A stretch of 64,000 nucleotides of DNA, from contig CAMUPU010000002.1 in assembly GCA_947095535.1 (NCBI GenBank), positions 909,474 to 973,473 on the forward strand, given 5' to 3'. Shown in pieces: positions 48,451-59,027 of the stretch. Under the pieces are notes generated by a model. The model ran no database searches and was not told the DNA's origin. It worked only from the letters and a program-made list of their open reading frames with translations. Both the position numbers and the translations under genes were made by a program. The stretch is from Poecilobothrus nobilitatus. Taxonomy: Eukaryota; Arthropoda; Insecta; Diptera; Dolichopodidae. Within the stretch, counting starts at the first letter, position 1. Every line of letters begins with the position of its first letter.

Positions 48451-49274
48451 AGTACTTACCATTCGACAATTAAAGCTACTCCATTCGAAGTACAAAATAA
48501 CAAAATAGACAAAAAAATTATTGAAAATAGAATAAATAAAAAACATGAAAACAAAAAAAATTACAAAATTGAATAAATCAAGAGAAAATTATACAGAAAC
48601 TAGACAATTAGGATTTATAAAAAACTATGCTAGCCTTAGACATAAAGAGCAACCAAAATTTCGAAAATACCCTTTACAAAATATTCATGAAAACAACATT
48701 AAAAGACCATTCAAATTTTCAGATCAAAACAATACTACTCTGGATAATAATTCTTTGGATACTTCCAATAACATACCTACATCAACAAATGACAATGACC
48801 AATGTATGTTATTTAGAATTAACAAAATGAAATTTAAAACAAAAAAAAAAATTTTTAAGCCAATGTAATGTAGATATAATATTAAGTTACTTACTAACAA
48901 AAAGAAAAAAAAATATTTTTTTTGATTCAAAATTGTTTTTATTCATATTCATTTAAAAATTATCTTTATCGCAAATTATTATATTACTCATTTTTAAATT
49001 CACTAAACTAAGATAACTCAGTTGTAAAAACAAAAAATTTTTATTGAAACTTAAAAGTTAAGAAAAATTTTATGAAAAAAAAATGTATTCTTTTTATTAT
49101 TTATTATTTTATTTATTTAATTAAATAAAATTTAGAAAAAAAAAATTTTTTTTTAACTATACATATCAGACTTAGAATTAAGTATATATTTTTTAATCAT
49201 GTTTCATTTTTTAAATTGTAATAATTTTAATGTAAATAACCATAATTTTAAAAACTCAGGAGAGTGTCAAACTT
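48451..49274. other. 3' internal region, no env seen
   Basis: The frame 48545-48868 continues the integrase C-terminal region (NYASLRHKEQPKFRKYPLQN, HENNIKRPFKFSDQNN). After 48870 the DNA is A-rich and non-coding up to the purine tract. No envelope-like frame is present, unlike the nested errantivirus. Confidence 0.5.
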
Positions 49275-49285
49275 AAGAGAGGAGG
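49275..49285 (+). promoter_or_regulatory. polypurine tract
   Basis: AAGAGAGGAGG immediately before the 3' LTR; expected primer for plus-strand DNA synthesis. Confidence 0.7.
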
Positions 49286-49561
49286 AGTTACATAATATTA
49301 TGTTGATATAATGTAGCATGACATATGTGTTGACATAATGTAGCATGATACCACACGTTGACACAACTTAATATAATGTTGCATGGTATTGTGTTGGCAT
49401 AATATAGTAGCTCATTCACCTTTTTTTTAAGCATTTTTATATTTTCAGAATAACAGGAAATGCAATTAGCATTCCCGGTTAATTAATTTTATCAGTAAAT
49501 TTTAAAAACAACAGTATTTTTGATGATCTTAGCATTAAGTTAATTTAAGCATATTAATATA
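49286..49561 (+). repeat. 3' LTR of the gypsy element, left part
   Basis: Same start, AGTTACATAATATTATGTTG, but with two rather than three 27-28-bp units. It breaks after ATATTAATATA, where the errantivirus begins. Confidence 0.85.
49558..49561 (+). repeat. target-site duplication, left
   Basis: TATA directly before the 5' LTR; the empty site in the undivided 5' LTR of the host element reads TTAATATATAAGTA. Confidence 0.6.
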
Positions 49562-49847
49562 AATTAACGAAAATTATTTTTTTAAATTCACTTAACATAA
49601 AATTATGCTGAAGTTAACAAAATTACAACAATTAATTCGTTCCCATAAAATTCCAACAAAATATTTCATGCGATAATTTATGCTGACGCTATGTCTAATA
49701 AACACAATGTCACGTTGCCGATTCATATGTTGCAAGTAGAAAATAAGTTTTTAGTCTTAAGAAAAGAATAAAATCGATCTGCAACAAAAAGGTTTAATAA
49801 AAAATTTATTATTTTTTTTTAAAAATTAATAATACTTTTTATTAACT
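49562..49847 (+). repeat. 5' LTR of the errantivirus
   Basis: 286 bp. It differs from the 3' LTR by a few substitutions, a 15-base gap (the TTGTAATTCAGTTAT segment) near 49770, and T-run length. The second base is A instead of G. Confidence 0.9.
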
Positions 49848-49865
49848 TGGGTGCCAGTGGTTGGA
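49848..49865 (+). promoter_or_regulatory. primer-binding site, tRNA not identified
   Basis: TGGGTGCCAGTGGTTGGA abuts the 5' LTR exactly and starts with the TGG expected opposite a tRNA CCA end. I cannot assign the tRNA. Confidence 0.55.
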
Positions 49866-51541
49866 CACAAAAGTGAAAAAAAAAAAAGAAGAAAGTGCCA
49901 AAATACACTAAAGTGGAAACCAAGTAGCCTCAAGTAGCCGAAAGTGTTTCAACATTCTTCAACATCACTGAAAATTTGGGAACCAAGCGTCGCTTCAAGT
50001 AGCCGAAAGCGTTTTCAAAAATATTTGTGATCCAGAACCAACCATAGCCATAGTCATTAACATTGTAAGGCCCTAGGAAAGCCGCAGTGATCTTCACGTT
50101 AGAGTGTAAATTGTGGAGCCTGAGTCACCTGAACATTAAGCAGGACAAAAAGGAATAATCTGCATTTACCGGTGTTAGATAAGGACTATGCACTTATTTT
50201 CATGTAAGTTTTTAAGTGCATTTCTAGTGTTTAAGTTTGTAATAAAATAAGTAAAAATCAATGGTTAAAAATTAAAAATTTTAAAAAAAAGAAAAAGGAA
50301 AATTAATAATTAGAAAAATTAAAGCAAATTAAAATTATCATAAGTTCAAAGCATAAAAAAAAAAAAAAGGAAAAAGTGTTATTGGAAAATATTAAAATTT
50401 TTTTTTTTACAAAATAATAAAGTAAATTAAAATTCTCATAAAACTGAAATTACTTGAAATAACAAAAAAATTACTGAAAAATATTATTTTTTTTTATATA
50501 AAATAGTAAAATAAATTAAAATTTTTATAAAATTAGAATTACTCAAATTACTGAAAATATCGAAATTTTTATAAAGTTAAAATTAATTGAAATAATAATA
50601 TTAAAATTTTAAAATTTATATAAAAAAAAAAATTAACATTGAAATTTTTTTTATTATGAAATAATAAATATTAAAATTTTAAAATTTATATAAAAAAAAA
50701 AATTAACATTGAAATTTTTTTTATTATGAAATAATAATATTAAAATTTTAAATTTATATACAAAAAATTAGAATTACTATTATTTGAAAAATAAAAACAA
50801 AAAATTAAATAAAAGTAAAAGTAAAGTAAAATTAAGGAATTGAAAGTATTAAAATAAAGAAATTACAAAGATTAAATACAAAGATTAAACTAAAAAAAAA
50901 AAAAAAAAAAAAAGATCAATTTATATTGATTTTGTTTTCTAAGTTTTCTTTTTCTATCGTGATCAAGCCTATCTCATTACCTAGGGTGAGGTTGCCCTAG
51001 GCACGATATTGGAAGGAAAATCCAAGGAAATAGAGTAGTAAAATAATTTTTTTTCTCTCAAGGAAACAAATAGTAAAATCTATAATTTGTAATTATAAAT
51101 TAAGTAATTAAGTAATTAAATAATAAAGAATAATAATAAATAAAGAGAAACAATCATTTCTATTATATAAATTTAATAAGAGTTAATAGAGTTAATAGTT
51201 TATAAATTTTGAACAATTATTATTCTTTTTTCATAGAAAAAATACTTCTTTTTAATTAAATAGAATACTAAACAAAATATAAAATTTCTATTTAAATAAA
51301 TAAAATAAATATTTTTAAATAAAAATAAAAATATAAATATTTAAAATAAAAATAATATATTATACAAAAATTTTAAATAAAAATAAATATTTACCATAAA
51401 ATAGATCAAATAAAATTTTCATACAGGTTAATTCTCCATTAGTTCCAAATAAAATTGTCATTAAAGTTTCGATTTTCTTTTCCCCTCTCCAACAATTTAA
51501 ATCGTAAGTAAATATTTTATATTTTTTTTTTTTTTCCCAAA
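49866..51541 (+). other. errantivirus leader, A-rich, with tandem repeats
   Basis: About 1.7 kb without a gene. The first 300 bp contain repeats of AAGTAGCC(T/G)(C/A)AAGT-like phrases (49920-50000). From 50597 to about 50755 a unit of about 70 bp (AATTAACATTGAAATTTTTT with flanking A/T tracts) occurs twice, with a third partial. A T-rich stretch lies just before the gag ATG. Confidence 0.6.
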
Positions 51542-52297
51542 ATGGCTAAACAAAATAATATTATTCGTCCACCTGTTCTAAATGGACAAAATAATATTGG
51601 CGAAGTACGAGGAAATGCAAATATTAATCCAGAAATGGAATCTTTAATAACAAAAATAGTAAATAGACTTTGCCAAACTCATATAAGACGTGCACTGCAA
51701 CCCAGAACAGAAGAACATAAAAGAGATCAAATAATAGATGACGAACACAGAGAAAATATTGCCGATATGGACAAAATTCCAGATGTCGTGCGCTGCTTGC
51801 GAGACTTTTCAGGAGACCCAGCTGAATTTAGTTCCTGGAAGAAGAGCATAGACCGTATCTTGGAAATCTATCAGCCTTTAATAGGAACACCTAAATATTT
51901 TAGGATACTCAGCGTTATAAGGAATAAAATAATTGGAAACGCAAATATTGAATTAGAGTCATATAACACACCACTAAACTGGAAATCCATCTCTAAGTGC
52001 CTTACACTCCACTATGCAGATAAACGAGACCTGGGCACTCTGGAATACCAGATGACAACACTTGTTCAAGGAAACTCTACCATACCACAATTCTATCAAG
52101 ATGTTCATTCTCACATGTCACTCATTCTCAACAAACTAGCATGCATGGATATTAGCAACGAATCACTTTTGTTACTGACAAAAACATACCGAGATAAAGC
52201 ACTGGACACCTTTATTAGAGGTTTAAATGGCGAATTGCCAAAACTTCTTGGAATTAGAGAACCTAACGATCTTTCCGATATCCATTTTTTAGATTAG
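51542..52297 (+). pseudogene. errantivirus gag, C-terminally truncated
   Basis: ATG at 51542, 251 codons. The segment from about residue 75, [76 protein letters not shown] and [20 protein letters not shown], is the capsid-like part of gypsy-group gag. The family protein is considerably longer, and the part after the capsid-like region (nucleic-acid binding) is absent here. The stop, TAG 52295-52297, is followed in the same frame by the protease segment. Gag would form the particle shell. Called truncated because the missing part is expected for the family. Confidence 0.8.
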
Positions 52298-52726
52298 CGC
52301 ACTCCTCGCTCCCATATTTCGAATGCAGAACGAGGAGTGGGGAAAATACTGCAATTTTTGATCGATACCGGATCAAATAAAAACTATATACAACCAAGCG
52401 TTGTAGAAAAACCCATTCCAAATCAACAAATTTTTTACGCAAACTCAGTAACAGGAAATATTAAAACTACGCACCACATCGAATTAAATTTATTTGGGAT
52501 TAAAAACATAAGACTAAAATTTTTCATTTTACCAACACTCAAATCCTTCCATGGCATTCTCGGAAATGACAGTTTAAAGCAACTTTCAGCCGTTATTCAT
52601 ACAAAATACAATTATATGGTCATACAAAACTCAATCAAAATTAAAATTAAACAATTTCCGACGCAAGCAGTAACTTCAATAGACGTTAGAACACAACACA
52701 TGAGTAACGAACAAAAACAGCATTAA
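52298..52726 (+). CDS. errantivirus protease segment
   Basis: Open from the codon after the gag TAG, in the gag frame. LQFLIDTGSNKNYIQP (52349-52396) holds the aspartic protease DTG. LFGIKNIRLKFFILPTLKSF and GILGNDSLKQL follow, the flap-to-end region with the GILGND motif. The frame ends at TAA 52724-52726, and the RT frame picks up one base away at the A-run near 52713, so the protease and RT are separated by a frameshift. The intact enzyme cleaves gag and pol precursors. Confidence 0.75.
   Translation, partial: RTPRSHISNAERGVGKILQFLIDTGSNKNYIQPSVVEKPIPNQQIFYANSVTGNIKTTHHIELNLFGIKNIRLKFFILPTLKSFHGILGNDSLKQLSAVIHTKYNYMVIQNSIKIKIKQFPTQAVTSIDVRTQHMSNEQKQH
52300..52339 (+). promoter_or_regulatory. 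stem-loop between gag stop and protease
   Basis: CACTCCTCG (52300-52308) pairs perfectly with CGAGGAGTG (52331-52339), with a 22-base loop. It starts two bases after the gag TAG. A TTTTTTA heptamer at 52285-52291 is phased for -1 slippage. Confidence 0.5.
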
Positions 52727-55416
52727 AATCCATAATACAAAAATATTCAAGACTATTCACCGAATCAGACGAGAAACTCACATACACAACGAGAATTAAA
52801 GGAGAAATTCGTACTACCACAAATTCGCCGATTTATACCAGGAACTACCCTTACCCAATGTCACTTAAAGACGAGGTAGAAAAAGAGATCGAAAAATTAC
52901 TCAAAGATGGCATTATAAGATCTTCCAAATCGCCATACAACTCACCGATCTGGATAGTGCCTAAGAAACAGGACGCGAGCGCGAAAAAAAAGTACAGAAT
53001 GGTAATCGATTATAGGAAGTTAAACAGCGTAACAATTGCAGACCGTTATCCGATACCTGAAATAAACGAGGTACTCTCACAATTAAGCCAAAATAAATTT
53101 TTCACCGTCCTCGACTGGAAAAGCGGATTCCACCAAATCCAGTTAAAAGAATCCGATCGCGAAAAAACTGCTTTTGCGGTAAACAACGGGAAATACGAGT
53201 TTACCCGACTCCCTTTCGGACTAAGGAATACCCCATCAATATTCCAAAGGGCACTCCATGATATACTAAGGGAACACATTGGCAAAAGATGCCACGTATA
53301 CATTGACGACATAATCATTTTCAGTAAGAACGAAACAGAACATATTGAAGATATAAGGGAAATATTTGAGACTCTCCAAAATGCCAACATGAAAGTCCAG
53401 ATGGACAAGTGCGAATTTTTCAAGACAGAAGTTGAATTTTTAGGCTTTATAATAACAGAAGATGGTGTAAAAACTAATCCTGCCAAAGTAGATGCAATCC
53501 AAAATTTTCCGCAGCCAAAAACACTGAAAGATCTCCGCTCATTTTTAGGATTGTCCGGATATTATCGAAGATTCGTAAAGGATTACGCCAAGTTAGCGAA
53601 ACCCCTTGCAAATCTTTTAAGGGGGGAGGATGGATGTTCGTCGAAAAAGACATCTGCCAAAAAGATTATAGAATTTGGCGACGAAGCTATAGAATCCTTT
53701 AAAAAAATCAAAAGCTCACTTATTTCAAAGGACGTAATTCTAACATATCCTGATTTTAAAAAACATTTTCAACTAAATACAGATACGTCAAATCATGCCT
53801 TAGGTGCGGTGTTGAGCCAAGACGGAAGGCCTATAACATTTATTTCTAGGACGCTTAACAAAGCAGAGGAAGATTATGCAGCGAACGAAAAAGAGCTACT
53901 TGCCATTATTTGGGCTCTAAATTCGCTTCGGAATTATCTATATGGATCAGCTAAAGTGGAAATATTTACAGACCATCAACCGTTGACCTACGCACTAAGT
54001 AACAAAAACAACAACGCAAAAATGAAGAGATGGAAGGCAATACTAGAGGAGTATAACTATGAACTCCACTATAAACCAGGGAAAACAAATGTAGTAGCGG
54101 ACGCTCTCTCAAGACCTCCTCAAATTAACGAAATGACAAGCACAGAACACAGCGACGAAAGCTCATCACAAAACCTAATACCTAGTGTAGAAACACCTAT
54201 CAACGTTTTCAAAAATCAAATCTTTTTCAAAATAGACAATAACACCACCTACCAATTCCAAATAGTTTTTCCCACATATCACCGTCATAGTATAACAAAT
54301 TCAAATTTTAATCAAGAAAACCTGACTAAATATCTGAAACAGAGATTAAACCCTTCGGTAATAAAATGTATTAAAACAGACGAGAAAATAATGGGTATAA
54401 TTCAGGAAATATATCCGCAACACTTTGGCAACTATAGGATTCGATTCACCCAGAAACAGGTACAGGATGTTACAAACGAGCAAGATCAAGAAGACCTAAT
54501 AATCAACACGCACACAAGAGCTCACAGGAACACAAATGAAAACAAGATACAAATTTTAGAAAATTATTACTTTCCAGCCATGTCAAGTAAAATAGATAAA
54601 ATCGTTAAGAAATGCACCACATGCAAAGAGAACAAATATGACATGCATCCAAACAAGCCTGAGCTAAGGAAAACGCCGATTCCACAACATCCTGGTCACA
54701 TTGTTCACATAGATATATTTATTACAGAAAAAAAATTAGTACTACCAGCATTGGATAAATTTTCGAAATATGCTCAATTCAAAATTATCAAGTCCAAAGC
54801 CGTAAAAGATATCAAACGGCCACTCAGGGAAATACTCTTTTCATTCGGATTGCCTGAAATGATCGTATTCGATAACGAAAAAGCATTGAATTCCGCAACT
54901 ATCAAATTTATGCTGAAAGACGAACTTGGTATAAAAATCTACACGACGCCCCCGTACTCCAGTGAAGTAAATGGGCAAGTAGAGCGTTTTCATTCCACCC
55001 TATTAGAAATCATGAGGTGCTTAAAAACAGAAAACACTCATGAGTCATTCCTAGAACTAATAGAAAGATCAGTCAACGAGTACAATTATTCCATACACTC
55101 TACTACAGGACGGAAGCCAGTAGAAGTTTTCTTTGGCAGAAATGTATACTCTGATCCTGCTCACTTTGAAAAAGCTCGGAAAGACAATATAGAAAAATTA
55201 AAAACAAAACAGGAAATAAATTTAAAAAATCATAATAAAGAGCGTCAACCCATAAAAAACTATAACGTAGGAGATGTTATCTATGTTAAGAAGAACAAAA
55301 GATTAGGCTCTAAACTCTCTCCAAAATACCAAAGGGAAATAGTTACCGAAAATAACCAAACAACAGTTAAAACACAATCCGGAAAAATTATACATAAAAA
55401 ACAAATAAAAAACTAA
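52715..55416 (+). CDS. errantivirus pol: RT, RNase H, integrase
   Basis: Open through 55416; the first Met is at 52858, but homology begins upstream (IIQKYSRLFTESDEKLTY), so this frame would normally be entered from the protease. [57 protein letters not shown] (YIDD at 53298-53309). RNase H: FQLNTDTSNHALGAVLSQDG, NEKELLAIIWAL, EIFTDHQPLTYAL. Integrase: HTRAH and CTTCKENKY (HHCC finger), IVHIDIFI, MIVFDNEKALNS and SEVNGQVERFHSTL supply the D, D and E. No stop in about 850 codons, and catalytic residues are kept. It copies the RNA and inserts the DNA. Confidence 0.92.
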
Positions 55417-55421
55417 TCTAA

Positions 55422-55436
55422 ACATTTTTTTTTTAG
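55422..55436 (+). promoter_or_regulatory. candidate splice acceptor for env mRNA
   Basis: A pyrimidine tract CATTTTTTTTTTAG just after the pol stop, at the point where the env frame opens. Errantivirus env is made from a spliced RNA, so this site is in the expected place. The donor was not located. Confidence 0.5.
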
Positions 55437-56954
55437 GTTTTTCAACTCTCTCGTACTTGGAGAAGTTCAAATACTAGATTTTTCTAACTCTCACTTAGTA
55501 GCCATAGATGTCGGAATAGCAAAAATACAAACTGGAAACTTCAAAATTATTCATGCAATAGATCTAGATAAATACGAAGAAATCATCAGAGATATGCAGA
55601 AACAACTAAACACAGACCCTAATAGTTATCATACCCTTTACCCAATCCTATCCAATGAAATCGAACAAATTACAAATATGATTGCAAATTTAAAAATAAA
55701 AAAATTAAAAAGATCTTTAGATTTTTTAGGATCAGCTTGGAAATAGCTTGCTGGATCCCCCGAGCATGAAGATTTAATAACAATTGAACAAAAAATGAAA
55801 AATCTATTAGAAAATAATAATAATCAGGTTATAATAAACAGTTTACATGAAAAAAGAATAAATAATATTACTAAATTAGCAAATAAAATAAACAAATTGT
55901 TAGAAACAGATGTTCAAATAAACAATGAAATTATGGGTATTCAATTTAGATTAAGTATATTAAAAGATGAATTAAAAAATGTTAATTATGCCATTCATTG
56001 GGCCAAATTAGGTCTCATTAATTCCTTAATATTAAGTAAACAAGAAATTAATATTGCTATTGAAACATTAACAAAAGAAAATATAAATTTTTTAACTATT
56101 GAAGAAGCACTTAATTATTCAGAAGTAAAAGTAATATCAAATTCAAAATCAATTTTATACATTGTAAATATTCCTATTACAGATATTCAAAATTATCAAA
56201 AACTCATGTTAAAACCAATCAAAAATAAAAATTTAGCTATAGAAATATTGTACGAAAATATAATAAAATTTGAAAACAAAATTTTTGGTTTAAGAAATAA
56301 TAAATGTAAAACACATTTCTTTCTATCTGCAACATTAATGACCTCGTCGATTTAACCAACACCAGCTGTATCCCCAAGCTACTGAAGAGTTCAGAAGCAA
56401 CATGCAACAAAATGAACAACCAACATTTGCCACAAATAGAAGAAATATCACCTGGAGTAATATTACTTAACGGTTTTAATGGAACATTAATAGTAGATAA
56501 CGAAAAACAAGTTCTCGTGGGAACGTTCCTCATAAAATTCCATAACTCAAGTATTACAGTAGGAGATAGAAGATTTCATCCAAGAGAAATATCCAGATCA
56601 CACATACTACCAGCAATTTTCCAACAAACTCCAAAGGAAAAAGAGAACAAAAACCTACTATCACTTCAAATGATGGATGAATTACAAATTAATAATACAA
56701 AAATCATAGAATCAACCGAATATAGAAACAGAATCCATCAATTCACTACATACGGACTTATTGCTATAATTATCACAATAGTACTTACCTTTCTCTTGGC
56801 CAAAAGACCTCAAAAACAGAATATAACGATTACTGCCTTACAGGATCAAAAAAAGGAAGAACCACAATCTGAAACCCACACAGTTAATAACATTACACCT
56901 AGACAAGATAACAGCTTTCAACAAATCAATTTTAACGATGTTCCATATTTCTAA
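55437..56954 (+). pseudogene. errantivirus env, one stop and one frameshift
   Basis: Opens directly after the splice-acceptor-like site. The first segment, to 55743, ends with KKLKRSLDFLGSAWK, a basic cleavage-like site (KLKR) followed by a hydrophobic stretch, as at the surface/transmembrane boundary of insect retroviral env proteins. An in-frame TAG at 55744-55746 interrupts it. The same frame continues to 56355 with heptad-rich helices (NNITKLANKINKLLETDVQI). A frameshift near 56300-56340 leads to the last segment, up to 56954, which has a membrane-spanning run YGLIAIIITIVLTFLLA followed by a polar tail. Inactive as read. The product would mediate membrane fusion. Confidence 0.8.
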
Positions 56955-56976
56955 TTGATTGGGACAATCAATATTT

Positions 56977-56988
56977 TAAAGGGGGAAG
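56977..56988 (+). promoter_or_regulatory. polypurine tract
   Basis: TAAAGGGGGAAG directly before the 3' LTR. Confidence 0.8.
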
Positions 56989-57289
56989 AGTTAACGAAAA
57001 TTATTTTTTTAAATTCACTTAACATAAAATTATGCTGAAGTTAACAAAATTACAACAATTAATTCGTTCCCATAAAATTCCAACAAAATATTTCATGCGA
57101 TAATTTATGCTGACGCTATGTCTAATAAACACAATGTCACGTTGCCGATTAATATGTTGCAAGTAGAAAATAAGTTTTTAGTCTTAAGAAAAGAATTTGT
57201 AATTCAGTTATAAAATCGATCTGTAACAAAAAGGTTTAATAAAAAATTTATTATTTTTTTTTTTAAATTAATAATACTTTTTATTAACT
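56989..57289 (+). repeat. 3' LTR of the errantivirus
   Basis: 301 bp, AGTTAACGAAAATTA to TTTTTATTAACT. The ends AGTTAA and TTAACT are inverted repeats of each other. Confidence 0.9.
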
Positions 57290-57293
57290 TATG
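57290..57293 (+). repeat. target-site duplication, right
   Basis: TATG after the 3' LTR, one base different from TATA. Confidence 0.5.
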
Positions 57294-57377
57294 TAAGTAT
57301 AACTTTGTAAAATAAAAATCAGTCTTAAGACCAAACTAAAACTAGATGTTTTACTTGTTTTTAAATAAAAACATAAT
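57294..57377 (+). repeat. 3' LTR of the gypsy element, right part
   Basis: Resumes at TAAGTATAACTTTGTAAAAT and ends ATAAAAACATAAT, collinear with positions from about 44102 in the 5' LTR. Confidence 0.85.
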
Positions 57378-57378
57378 T

Positions 57379-58207
57379 TTGGCGCCTGTATATGTAGCTG
57401 GTAGAATGTAATTCGGCCAACGTCAACTTATGTTAGTATCAGTATTTATTGCAACAAGTAGATGAATGTATTCCCCCGATCGTAATTGCCTTTGGTTGAG
57501 CCGAAGAAATAATTGCACATCGAGTATTGACGACATCATCATCGGAATTACAAAGAAAATATATCTATAGAAACTTGTATTATTCATCTGGAATGGCCAA
57601 CAATGAACTTGCACTTGTGTTATATTTGACTTTCCATTTTGAATGTAAAATTATCAGTTATTAATTATTATATTGCATGCAACGAAAGAAGTTATTTGGA
57701 AGCAAGTGTTGTACTTTATTTGTGGGAAAATGTTTCGTATGGGACGTCGTTCCAGATACTAATGTTAATAATGGTTCTGGAGGTTGCTTAACTTCTGGCA
57801 ATTTTCCCTTATCATTAGCGCAACACAATCCTGGTGCTTCCTTTTTGTAATTAAATGTTTATATATGTGTAAAGTATGTGAACATTACCACATACTTTAC
57901 CCATATTACCAATGTTAATATATCTGTGTGAATTGTAATTAGTTGTTGGATCATAATGAAATGCAAGGCGTAGCAATGTTATGAGATTTGTATTATGAAT
58001 TGATCGTCTTATTCGTCTACTTCTATGACGGTGTATTTCAATTTATATTGTGCTTTGTTCTTGTTTGAAATTTTCACATGAATATGCAATTAGATTTCTA
58101 ATTTGTACATTACTTTGTATACGTTCCTTTGATGTGCATTGCGAACTCGATTTGTTTGTCGTGTACGGCGACCAATATTTCTACGTCTTCGAGGTATTTT
58201 ACAAATT
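57379..58207 (-). pseudogene. Helitron Rep/helicase, N-terminal part
   Basis: Begins near 58200 with IPRRRRNIGRRTRQTNRVRN, the basic N-terminus of insect Helitron proteins; the expected Met codon is now ATA. NIGMG-type and APGLCCANDKGKLPEVKQPP (zinc-finger region) follow near 57840-57780. The segment 57614-57423 includes LFLRLNQRQLRSGEYIHL, and LPATYTG follows at the junction with the gypsy LTR. Stops and frameshifts are frequent. Confidence 0.8.
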
Positions 58208-58734
58208 ATAGATTTCGTTTGTGAAATATGTTAAAAATAATATATTTTTTAGAAAAGTTTGAAATATTTTTATAATAAGTTTTAAAATAAATAAATAAAG
58301 AAAAAAATATGTAAACAGGTTGTTGTAATTAAAAAATTTTATTATTTTTAGTAACACATATAGAAATATTTGTATTTATAATAAGTAGGCACATCCTAAT
58401 AATATTAGATACCTATATAGGTATATTAGATACCTATCCGTCTTGAAATATTGGTCGGAACTAAACAAAAAACAATAGGAAACCTACAAATTGATTCAAA
58501 ATTATGTTAGTGTAAATTTTGTTGTGGCCTTATATATGTAAACAAAATTTTTTGAACCATCTATCGAACGAACACCAAACTTTACAAAACCGTTCTCATA
58601 AAACATAGAACATACATATAAATTTTTGTCAAAGTTGGTCCAGTAGTTTTTGAGTTTAGCATTTACAAACAAACACGTCATTTTTATTGTATGTATAGAT
58701 ATAAACTCAATCAACATTGATATTAAAAAGTGTC
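58208..58734. other. no gene; repeat-like end sequence
   Basis: Contains a perfect palindrome ATACCTATATAGGTAT near 58410 with a second TAGATACCTAT nearby. Around 58620-58690 it reads AAAGTTGGTCCAGTAGTTTT then TTACAAACAAACACG and TATGTATAGATAT, the kind of tail seen on several insect repeats. No coding region recognised. Confidence 0.4.
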
Positions 58735-58930
58735 GAATTTATCGGACCTAAATCATTATTCATTACTATATTTTTAAATTTGATTATTAGTAAACTTTCC
58801 CATGCATCCAATTCAGTTTTGTTATTAATCGTTTTTATTAATTTTAAATGATTAGCATTCAATTCTAAATGGTTATTATTTAAAGCATGTTCAGCTACGG
58901 CTGATTTATATATTGTATAAATAAATCAAT
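58735..58930 (-). pseudogene. Penelope-like element, endonuclease C-terminus relic
   Basis: Minus-strand translation: AVAEHALNNNHLELNANHLK, LIKTINNKTELDAWESLLII, KFKNIVMNNDLGPINSTLF. The LDAWESL motif and following residues are typical of the end of Penelope-like proteins, downstream of the GIY-YIG nuclease core. The core itself is not present in this piece. Confidence 0.7.
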
Positions 58931-59027
58931 AATGAGCAATAATAATTTAATTAGAACATTATGATAAAAGTGAAAAACGGGAACCATCTACATTTTTTTG
59001 AATAAAACAAAATAAAGAGAGATAACA

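Larger units (their letters stand above)
49562..57289 (+). mobile_element. errantivirus-type (gypsy group) endogenous element
   Basis: A 7.7-kb plus-strand element nested in the 3' LTR of the older gypsy element. LTRs of about 286 and 301 bp begin A(G/A)TTAACGAAAATT and end TTATTAACT. A primer site, long A-rich leader, gag, pol, splice acceptor, env and polypurine tract follow in the standard order. TATA at 49558-49561 and TATG at 57290-57293 form a four-base target duplication with one change, fitting the TATA-type preference of errantiviruses. Pol is open; gag is short, and env has a stop and a frameshift. It is the youngest LTR element in the window. Confidence 0.92.
43801..57377 (+). mobile_element. 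Ty3/gypsy element inside the Helitron
   Basis: Flanked by LTRs 43801-44186 and 49286-49561 plus 57294-57377; the 3' LTR is itself split by the errantivirus. LTRs start AGTTACATAA and end ACATAAT. A primer site TGGCACAGTCGG follows the 5' LTR and a purine tract precedes the 3' LTR. The inner region, 44187-49285, has a shrunken gag, a broken pol and no env. The serine-tRNA-like primer site and LTR style suggest kinship with the 17.6/297 group. No clean target duplication was resolved. Confidence 0.85.
41099..58207 (-). mobile_element. Helitron relic, split by nested LTR elements
   Basis: A minus-strand Rep/helicase gene whose N-terminal part (58207-57379) and remaining part (43800-41099) are separated by 13.6 kb of plus-strand LTR elements. 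The protein similarity resumes on the far side at the adjoining position (LPATYTGA on one side, PTYMHEYTQNAITYV on the other), so the split is by insertion. The 5' TC and 3' CTRR/hairpin ends of a Helitron were not identified; the 3' side abuts a mariner relic. Confidence 0.8.

Noticed and set aside
43801..57377. Target duplication for the gypsy element in the Helitron
   Set aside because: Left flank TGTGGG and right flank TTTGGCGCC share only short G runs; no exact duplication can be defined by eye.
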